Source: Enterovibrio coralii
Lineage (GTDB): Bacteria > Pseudomonadota > Gammaproteobacteria > Enterobacterales > Vibrionaceae
DNA: 64,000 nucleotides
NCBI RefSeq assembly: GCF_001559595.1
Contig: NZ_LNTY01000050.1
Location: 248,001-312,000, forward strand
Direction: 5' to 3'
The notes beneath the pieces were generated by a model. The model was not told where the DNA came from, did not search any database, and saw only the letters and a program-made list of their open reading frames with translations. The position numbers and the translations under genes are program-made. How positions within the stretch are numbered: the first letter of the stretch is position 1; every line of letters begins with the position of its first letter. Positions 57,647 to 64,000 of the stretch are shown here, in pieces.

Positions 57647-59818
57647 ATGAGCGATAACAAAATCGAGGAACTGCGAAAGCTGTTAAACGTACCAGAAAAA
57701 GGTGCGGAGGAAGCAGCAGCGCAACAACGTTCTGCCCGCTTTTTCAACAAACCAAGATGTCATGATGGGCTAAGTCCAATCGCACAACTTCTGCAAGGAG
57801 GGCCGGAAGTCGGACTGGGTGGTGACGAAAAACTCACACCTGGCTATCCACCCGTATCACTACCTCAACACGATACTGTTAGCACAGATGCCCGAGCGAG
57901 AGCTCTCGTAAAAGCGAGGGGCGATAATACCTATGAGTATCTAGAGCTTCCCGGAGCCGTCGTTCACGGCAACGTGACATGTGACGATGTCCAGAATGCA
58001 AAGATTTGGCGCCACCGCGGAGCCTTAGACGAGTTGGAGTACAATTTTGGTGTTGACGATGCCTCAGAGTATTTTTCCGGCGTCCGCCTCTTCGAAGGCA
58101 CTATCGCTTACATCGAAAAGAATTTCTGGACCATCGTTACATCTGAAGGTATTGCCGCAAAAATTTCAAAACTGCTCACCGCTGTATACAGTCAGTGGGT
58201 TGATAGCCCTGAAGTGATAAGCATCGAGATCATGGACCCTATTCTCGTATTACTTCCAAGTCGCAAATGTAACAACCTTCAAGAACTCGACTTCTATCCT
58301 ACTTTTTGTACCACACACCCCTACTATGAAGATCGTATTAAGCAATGGCCGCGCGCACCATACGACCGAGACCACCAATCCGATGATTTAGTTTCGTGGC
58401 TCGTGACGGCAACGCCTACGCCCGTATTTAACTACTTGAAGCCTTTTACTGCGCATCAAAGCAATTTCCCGATCACAAACGAACAGTTCCGCCGTGCCCC
58501 GGGATTTGAGCTAGACGATCTCGACCAAGCCATGGCACAAGGCCGTTTATTCTTACTGGATTTCAAAGACTTCCACAAAGAAACCGTCGCCGCTAGAAAC
58601 TGGGATAATTGGGGTGCCCGCTTACATGCAGGCATCACTTTGTTTGCGATACCTCAAGGAAGTAAACAGCTTAAAACCGTTGCTATTCAGCCTACGCAAA
58701 CGCCCCAGCATAGTGGTTTTTGGGAAGACATTGGTTGGTTCTTCCTCGGCATATTTGGATACGGCGGCAACAAGAATCCACCGTCTAAAATCATCACTGC
58801 GGGTGACAACTACTGGGCATGGCAAATGGCGAAAAGCTCAGTAACCACCATGCTGTCTATGGCAGGCGTGGTAGATCACCTGTCTACCCACGTATATCTG
58901 GGCCCAATTCCTATCGCTTACTTCCGTAACATTACCGAGTACCATCCACTGAGACCCTTGCTGGATACCCACCTTATGGCATTGGTCACCAATAACCACA
59001 CTGGTATCTTTGAAGTTGGCGCAACGCTTGCTGGGCAGCCCGCTACCTATGGAAACCCGTTTAATGGTCTGTTGACAGGTGCTATTGAACGTTTATCTGG
59101 CTTTAGTAGTGAGACGTTTGTGATGTCGACATTGCGCCGTAAAAATCACTATCACTTCTTTGAACACAGCACACCCGTAGACAAAAATAGCGACCCGATT
59201 CTGGCACAAATTGACGACTACCCTCAGCACGATGATAACAAGTTGATGCCTATCATCCGTGAATGGGTCGATGGTTACTTGCGCCTGTACTATCACTCTG
59301 ACGCTGACGTGGTAAACGATGAAGAATTAAAGATGTTCCTTTACGAAACCAATCACTTTGGTCAAGTAAAAGGCTTCCCTAGCCGCGCTGATACGATTGA
59401 GGAATTAGTGAATATCGTTTCCAGCATCATTTACTGGATGTCCGTGAACCACGGGTTCGCAAGTCTAGTGTCGAACATGAAGATTGGTTCTCTGGGCTTC
59501 TATCGCGACCACCCTATTGACCCGAATGTCGGTTATACAGAGCGAGATTGGTTAAACGTATGCCCACCAATGAACGTCGGTGCAGGCTTGTTCTTCTTCT
59601 CTCGCATCTTTACAGATTTACCTGAAGATTGGCACCGATCGCTGGGTAAGTATCCAAAAGGTCAGTTCAAACATGATCCAAACGTTTACCCACTATTGGA
59701 TGTATTCCAAACAAGTTTGAAAGCACTAGACGACGAAATCCGTGAGAAAAATGGTCGCCGTCGCTGGTCCTATGACTTAAGAATGCCATCCACAATCACT
59801 GTTAGTCCTTGGAACTAA
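57647..59818 (+). CDS. Lipoxygenase-family protein with unusual metal-ligand positions
   Basis: 723 residues, no N-terminal signal peptide. It has the lipoxygenase order: WAWQMAKSSVTTMLSMAGVVDHLSTH, then YFRNITEYHPLRPLLDTHL (the usual R.L...HP...LL.PH), then IIYWMSVNHGFASLVS near residue 602. By alignment the metal ligands would be His411 and His415 (three residues between, as in fungal manganese lipoxygenases, instead of four in most), His602, Ser606 where Asn or His is usual, and a C-terminal Asn723 instead of Ile or Val. It should oxidise polyunsaturated fatty acids if active. A small Tat-signal gene follows by 13 bp. Confidence 0.78.
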   Translation: MSDNKIEELRKLLNVPEKGAEEAAAQQRSARFFNKPRCHDGLSPIAQLLQGGPEVGLGGDEKLTPGYPPVSLPQHDTVSTDARARALVKARGDNTYEYLELPGAVVHGNVTCDDVQNAKIWRHRGALDELEYNFGVDDASEYFSGVRLFEGTIAYIEKNFWTIVTSEGIAAKISKLLTAVYSQWVDSPEVISIEIMDPILVLLPSRKCNNLQELDFYPTFCTTHPYYEDRIKQWPRAPYDRDHQSDDLVSWLVTATPTPVFNYLKPFTAHQSNFPITNEQFRRAPGFELDDLDQAMAQGRLFLLDFKDFHKETVAARNWDNWGARLHAGITLFAIPQGSKQLKTVAIQPTQTPQHSGFWEDIGWFFLGIFGYGGNKNPPSKIITAGDNYWAWQMAKSSVTTMLSMAGVVDHLSTHVYLGPIPIAYFRNITEYHPLRPLLDTHLMALVTNNHTGIFEVGATLAGQPATYGNPFNGLLTGAIERLSGFSSETFVMSTLRRKNHYHFFEHSTPVDKNSDPILAQIDDYPQHDDNKLMPIIREWVDGYLRLYYHSDADVVNDEELKMFLYETNHFGQVKGFPSRADTIEELVNIVSSIIYWMSVNHGFASLVSNMKIGSLGFYRDHPIDPNVGYTERDWLNVCPPMNVGAGLFFFSRIFTDLPEDWHRSLGKYPKGQFKHDPNVYPLLDVFQTSLKALDDEIREKNGRRRWSYDLRMPSTITVSPWN

Positions 59819-59831
59819 GAGGAGACGCAAA

Positions 59832-60209
59832 ATGAAAAAGGTCGATCTTTCCCGTCGTGACTCCATGAAGAAAATCGCGATCGCTACCAGTGCATGTGCG
59901 GTACTTTCTCAGGTAAACATGTCCACTAACCCTGAACGCGAAGTGATGGCAACGTCTCGCCAAACGATTGAAGAACAGCTCAAGCAGGAGTATGCACACT
60001 TAAACCTCTCTCCTGCTGAACAAGAAGTCTTTGTCACCGTGAAGCGAAATGTCCTGCAGTCCAAAACTGTCAAGGATGAACAAATTGTCGATTTCGCAAA
60101 AGAGATTGTGAAGAACAGCCCTGAAGATACACAATTCGATGCCATGTTCTCCAATCTTCAAAGTGAGTTTTTGTTAATGGATCACTTCATACGTTACGTA
60201 CACGCATAG
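59832..60209 (+). CDS. Small protein with Tat-like signal, likely partner of the lipoxygenase
   Basis: 125 residues. The N-terminus LSRRDSMKKIAIATSACAVL has the twin-Arg SRRxxxK pattern and a hydrophobic stretch. The mature part is helical (TIEEQLKQEYAHLNLSPAEQ..., FDAMFSNLQSEFLLMDHFIRY), with no recognised family. AGGAG lies just before it, and it follows the lipoxygenase gene directly. Since that enzyme lacks its own signal, this subunit may carry it through the Tat system, as small subunits do for some gluconate and sorbitol dehydrogenases; that is inference. Confidence 0.6.
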   Translation: MKKVDLSRRDSMKKIAIATSACAVLSQVNMSTNPEREVMATSRQTIEEQLKQEYAHLNLSPAEQEVFVTVKRNVLQSKTVKDEQIVDFAKEIVKNSPEDTQFDAMFSNLQSEFLLMDHFIRYVHA

Positions 60210-60514
60210 TAGAAAATTGAGTGAGCATAAAAACCAGACTGATCAAATCAGTCTGGTTTTTCTCTTTTAGGTCGTCAGCAGCATTTAAATTATACAAAAC
60301 TAAAATAATGAAGTTAATTACACTATTTTTCAGATAATTAGAGGTGTCATTTTTCACTGTTTCATTATTGATAGCTCGCAACAAAATACGCCGAGAGACA
60401 GTGGCGTGGCATGCTCGGACTAACCCCTGATTTTACTGACTTCTACCATCAAGTTGGCACTATTTCTAACAAGGAAACACCGCCTAATTTTGGAACGTTA
60501 CCATGGAGGTAAAA
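60210..60514. promoter_or_regulatory. Terminator and promoter region before the FadL gene
   Basis: 305 bp. It begins with a strong terminator (60229-60262) and then an AT-rich stretch that should hold the FadL promoter. No gene. Confidence 0.5.
60229..60262 (+). terminator. Intrinsic terminator after the lipoxygenase operon
   Basis: Stem AAAACCAGACTGAT/ATCAGTCTGGTTTT with a 3-base loop and T tail. Confidence 0.93.
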
Positions 60515-61782
60515 ATGGTAGGGTCACATCATTCTAAGTTTACTTTTTCACGTACCGCACTTTTTGTGGTTACTACACTCACTGCAGGAACCGCTAATGC
60601 TGCAGGGTATCAGATAGCATTTGATTCCGTCGGTGGTCTGGGACGCGCATACGCTGGCGAGGCGGCCATTGGAGACAGCGCAGCATCAATGGGGAGAAAC
60701 CCTGCAACAATGACGCTGTTTGACCGCCCTGAGTTGTCAGGGTCATTAATCTACTTTGACGCATCCATTGATGTAACCGGCAGTAATGCCCTGCAATCAT
60801 CTAAAGATACGGTGCCATCAAATGTCGTTCCAGCTACTTATTACGTGCATCCTCTTAGCGATAGGCTGGCTGTTGGCTTGGGTGTGTATTCAAATTACGG
60901 CCTAGGCACAGATTTCGATGATAACTTCCTCGCTGGCGATATTGCAGGTGACACAGAATTGCTCTCGGTGAACTTTAATCCTGCTGTGGCTTACAAAGTG
61001 AACCCAATGCTGAGTGTCGGTGCTGGCATTAGTCTGATTTACGCCACTGGTGAAGTGAATCGTCATTTTGGTGGTGGTGCGGGTAATTTTGGTAAGAATG
61101 CATCTGATCCGTTACTAAGCTGGAAAGGTGAAGATTGGGCGTTTGGCTGGAATGCGGGTGCTTGGTAGAACTGGATGAGAACAATCGCTTTGGCCTCTCT
61201 TACCGCGCGAGCGTTGATCTCAAGCTGGACGGAGACTTTACGGACTTTACACCCGGTGTCGTTGCCGTACCGGGAGGCGGTAAAGTATCTGCCAGTTCGA
61301 CAGTGCCTCTCCCAACTATCATTGAGCTATCTGGCTTCCATCAACTCAATACCAAACTAGCCATACACTACAGCGCGCTGTGGACACAATGGAGCGAGTA
61401 CACAGAGTTTAAGGCCACTGGCTCTGGTTGTTCTGTTAATGCTGGTGTGTGTTTTAGAAAACCTGAGGAATATAGCGACGCTTGGCGTTGGGCGATTGGA
61501 GCAACATATCAGCTCAACCCAATTATCAAACTTCGTGCGGGTTTCGCGTTAGATGAAAAGGCTGGCAAGACAACGTTGAGCATTCCTGACCAAGACGCAT
61601 ATTGGTATTCGGTCGGCATGAATTACGCGCCTTCATCTGATTGGTCGCTTGACGTAGGGCTGGCTTACATGGACCGCTCAGACGAAACCTATACAGAAAC
61701 AAGTCTGTTTGCGGCAGACCATAGCTATCAGACAAAAGGTCACCTCCTAATTTTGGGCGCACAGGTAAACTATCGATTCTGA
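60515..61782 (+). CDS. FadL-family outer membrane fatty acid transporter, reading frame broken once
   Basis: About 422 residues after repair. Signal peptide ends TANAAGYQIAF, then SVGGLGRAYAGEAAIGDSAASMGRNPATMT, the family plug region with the NPA motif, and beta strands to the end ILGAQVNYRF. The frame breaks near 61162: ...FGWNAGAW-stop, then ...LVELDENNRFGLSYRA..., joined by one missing base. I start at ATG 60515, which has GGAGGT upstream. It takes up long-chain fatty acids. It lies between the lipoxygenase and FadD genes, which fits a fatty-acid-related neighbourhood. Confidence 0.85.
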
Positions 61783-61800
61783 TACTGACGAATGTAAGCA

Positions 61801-61826
61801 AAAAGCCCGCTTAGCGGGCTTTTTTA
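61801..61826 (+). terminator. Intrinsic terminator after the FadL gene
   Basis: Stem AAAAAGCCCGC/GCGGGCTTTTTT around a TTA loop. Confidence 0.92.
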
Positions 61827-61905
61827 GGTTCGGCACATCCAACACTTCGCCTATATTCTTCACTTAACAGCGCGCAATGCCTTCGCGTTCAACGACATTT
61901 CTACA

Positions 61906-61937
61906 AACAAAAAAAGCCCCGACGGACTCGGGGCGAA
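61906..61937 (-). terminator. Intrinsic terminator after fadD
   Basis: Minus-strand stem GCCCCGA/TCGGGGC with loop GTCCG and a run of seven T. Confidence 0.88.
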
Positions 61938-61962
61938 CTTACAACGGCTAGGACAAAAAAGA

Positions 61963-63549
61963 TTATGTTGCGACTTTCTCTGCGATGGCTCGCAGGTCTT
62001 TACGAAGGATTTTACCTACCGCTGTCTTTGGCAGTTCAGTAACAATAACGATTTCCTTTGGCACCTTATAAGGCGTCAGATTTTCACGGCAGTACGCCGT
62101 CAACTCAGCAAGGTCTAGCTCTGGATTAGCAGTAATGTAGGCACGAACTGACTCTCCAGTTTGCGTATCAGGTACACCAATCACCGCGGCCTCAAGCACA
62201 TCGCCATGCGAGCAGAGTACATGTTCCACCTCACTTGGGTAGACGTTGAAACCAGAGACAATCACCATGTCTTTCAGACGATCCACGATTTCAATACATC
62301 CGTCTTCTAAGATCCGTCCCATATCTCCGGTTTTAAAATAACCATCTGGGGAAATGGCGTTCTTGGTTTCTTCAGGGTTATTCCAATACCCTTGCATCAC
62401 CAAGTCACCTTTGATAACGATTTCGCCAACCTCACCTTCGGGCAAAGACTTGTTGTTCACGTCCCAAATTTCGAGTTGAGTCCCATTCAACGGAGGACCA
62501 ACCGTCCCGTAATGCTCCTCGCCTGGGTAATTCAATGAAATCACTGGGGACGTTTCTGACATCCCGTAACCTTCTGTGATGGAACAACCCGTCACCTCTT
62601 TCCATGCAAGCCTTGCACTTTCTACAAGAGCAGTGCCACCAGAAAGGGTTAGTTTGAGTTCAGAGAAGTCGAGTTGCTTAAAACCCTCATGGTTACAAAG
62701 CCCGACAAACAAGGTATTTATCCCGGCGAAGCCAGTGAATTTATGTGGTTTGATAAGTTCTACAAAGCTGTCGAGGTCTCGCGGGTTGGGGATCAGGATG
62801 TTTGTATTTCCCTGACAGAAGAAAAGGATCAAATTCACTGAAAACGCATAGATGTGATAAAGCGGAAGCGGACAAACATACAACTCGCTTCCTGGGTCTG
62901 AAGTATCAGCCAGTCTTTCTGCTGTCTGAAACATGTTATAGATGACCGAGTAGTTTGTCAGGCAAGCACCTTTCGCTAAACCTGTAGTCCCTCCGGTATA
63001 TTGAAGCATGCAAATATCATCGGGTAGTATGTTGACGGGTTTTAAGGTCATCCCTCCGCCGCCAGCCAAAATACTCCCCATATCAATTTGCTGTACTCTG
63101 TGACGCGCCATCATCGTCGGAAACTCTTCAGAATGAGAGTGAATGACAACACTAATGTCAGTTTCATCGATAATGGCCGCCAGCTTGCGAGAAAGCGGCG
63201 TAAAAATCACTATCGCCTTCGCCCCAGAGTCTTTGAATTGGTGAAGCATTTCTCTCTGCGTATAAAGTGGGTTTGTATTCACCAAGATCAGACCTGCTCG
63301 TAACGCAGCAAATGCCGCAATTGGGAATCCCAAGATATTTGGCAGTTGAATTGCCACTCTGTCTCCGGGTTTTAACGAGGTGTGGTGCTGAAACCAACTC
63401 GCCAAAGCGCGGGATTTTTCTTCAACGTCTCTATAAGTTAATACGTCCTCTCCGCATACAAACGCCGTTTTGTCACCAAAATGTTCGCATGCGGTTTCTA
63501 CAAAATTGGCCAAATTTCGAATTTCTCTCGCTGTATTGTCATCCTTCAC
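61963..63549 (-). CDS. fadD: Long-chain fatty acid-CoA ligase
   Basis: 528 residues, an ANL-family enzyme. AMP motif YTGGTTGLAKGA; the middle GYGMSETSPVISLN; and the C-terminal GYFKTGDMGRILEDG and DRLKDMVIVSGFNVYPSEVE with the final Lys in PKTAVGKILRKDLR. It activates fatty acids to acyl-CoA. The start is GTG at 63549 with GGAGG upstream. It is about 30 residues shorter than E. coli FadD, so it may be a paralogue. It converges with the FadL gene; 30 bp separate it from the aldehyde dehydrogenase stop. Confidence 0.92.
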   Translation of the reverse strand: MKDDNTAREIRNLANFVETACEHFGDKTAFVCGEDVLTYRDVEEKSRALASWFQHHTSLKPGDRVAIQLPNILGFPIAAFAALRAGLILVNTNPLYTQREMLHQFKDSGAKAIVIFTPLSRKLAAIIDETDISVVIHSHSEEFPTMMARHRVQQIDMGSILAGGGGMTLKPVNILPDDICMLQYTGGTTGLAKGACLTNYSVIYNMFQTAERLADTSDPGSELYVCPLPLYHIYAFSVNLILFFCQGNTNILIPNPRDLDSFVELIKPHKFTGFAGINTLFVGLCNHEGFKQLDFSELKLTLSGGTALVESARLAWKEVTGCSITEGYGMSETSPVISLNYPGEEHYGTVGPPLNGTQLEIWDVNNKSLPEGEVGEIVIKGDLVMQGYWNNPEETKNAISPDGYFKTGDMGRILEDGCIEIVDRLKDMVIVSGFNVYPSEVEHVLCSHGDVLEAAVIGVPDTQTGESVRAYITANPELDLAELTAYCRENLTPYKVPKEIVIVTELPKTAVGKILRKDLRAIAEKVAT

Positions 63550-63579
63550 AATCTATTCCTCCGTCATAGCAGCTAACTT

Positions 63580-64000
63580 TTATCGAATGAAAAAGCGATA
63601 AAACAAGTCGTGGATCTTCTTCCCATAAGGGGGAAATAACATGTCGCTAAAGCAAATTCGTCCACGTTTAAACAAGGATTTGGCATGCGAGAAAGTTCGG
63701 AAGCCTTCGACACCGTGGTAACTTCCCATGCCCGACTCCCCGATCCCGCCAAATGGCAGATCATCAACCACAACATGGAACGCCGCATCATTAATGCAAA
63801 CACCTCCCGCATGGGTTTCTCTTAGCACTTTGTTTTGAAAAGCTTTGTCATGGCTTTGAATGTAAAGCCCTAGCGGTCGAGAGTTTTCATTGATGGAAGC
63901 AATAACCTGTTCAATGTTGTCGTAGGCAACAATTGGTAATATCGGTCCAAAGATTTCCTCCCTCATCACGGCCATGGATTGATCCGCGCCAGTGATTAAC
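63580..64000 (-). CDS. Aldehyde dehydrogenase, 3' part only (cut by window edge)
   Basis: The last 140 residues are visible and the frame is open to base 64000, so the start and active-site Cys are outside. Seen: MAVMREEIFGPILPIVAYD, GGVCINDAAFHVVVDDLPFGGIGESGMGSYHG and a hydrophobic C-terminal KKIHDLFYRFFIR. GMGSYHG and the basic tail fit the coniferyl/fatty aldehyde dehydrogenase group. It probably oxidises a long-chain or aromatic aldehyde, in line with the FadD gene next to it. Confidence 0.88.
   Translation of the reverse strand, partial: LITGADQSMAVMREEIFGPILPIVAYDNIEQVIASINENSRPLGLYIQSHDKAFQNKVLRETHAGGVCINDAAFHVVVDDLPFGGIGESGMGSYHGVEGFRTFSHAKSLFKRGRICFSDMLFPPYGKKIHDLFYRFFIR

Overview
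This 64 kb window is a gammaproteobacterial chromosome segment, most likely from the Vibrionaceae (Photobacterium/Enterovibrio/Grimontia/Vibrio range). That placement is inferred from a VieS/VieA-like signalling pair, a DcuB carrier, a yhfU-T-X-W block, OmpA, FadL and FadD proteins and the general style of the genes. No 16S or tRNA gene is present to confirm it.

Layout. 1-5.8 kb: the end of a hybrid histidine kinase, then a sugar ABC transporter operon (binding protein, permease, ATPase) with a second RbsB-like binding protein. 5.8-11.9 kb: a drug/metabolite exporter, a DUF2786 protein, an OmpA-like porin, a gamma-glutamylcyclotransferase-fold protein, an M32 carboxypeptidase and an unknown protein with an internal repeat. 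12.5-21.4 kb: an accessory cluster of two convergent operons. The plus operon starts with a 37-residue Lys-rich peptide ending in a Gly-Pro repeat and Cys-Cys, followed by an ABC exporter and a MacAB-like efflux set. The minus operon encodes ACP, ketosynthase, dehydratase, two GNAT acyltransferases and a CPBP (CAAX-protease/immunity) membrane protein. I read this as a candidate fatty-acylated ribosomal peptide system.

22.2-28.6 kb: a minus-strand operon for a bacterial-Ig lipoprotein, an OmpA-like barrel and a polysaccharide lyase family 8 lipoprotein (hyaluronan/chondroitin lyase type). 28.9-35.4 kb: two small proteins, one like a degenerate EAL domain, divergent from a VieS/VieA-like sensor and c-di-GMP phosphodiesterase pair. 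35.7-37.5 kb: three secreted proteins arranged like an AB5 toxin: a possible A subunit with a C-terminal Cys-Cys loop, and two B-like paralogues about 80% identical to each other. 37.6-45.3 kb: SodC, a long L25/Ctc, OmpA, a DUF1826 gene with a Zur-box-like site, a lipoprotein, a DUF2058 protein and DcuB. 45.5-55.4 kb: RecQ, a di-haem peroxidase overlapping a hybrid kinase, and the yhfUTXW block. 55.7-64 kb: two unknown genes, a lipoxygenase-family enzyme with unusual metal-ligand positions and a small Tat-signal partner, FadL, FadD and the end of an aldehyde dehydrogenase.

A point that affects annotation: seven genes (sugar permease, peptide exporter, MacB permease, ketosynthase, RecQ, YhfW, FadL) are split by nine apparent one-base deletions, with no insertions seen. 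Otherwise these genes look intact with all motifs, so I annotate them as whole genes and suspect sequencing deletions rather than gene decay.
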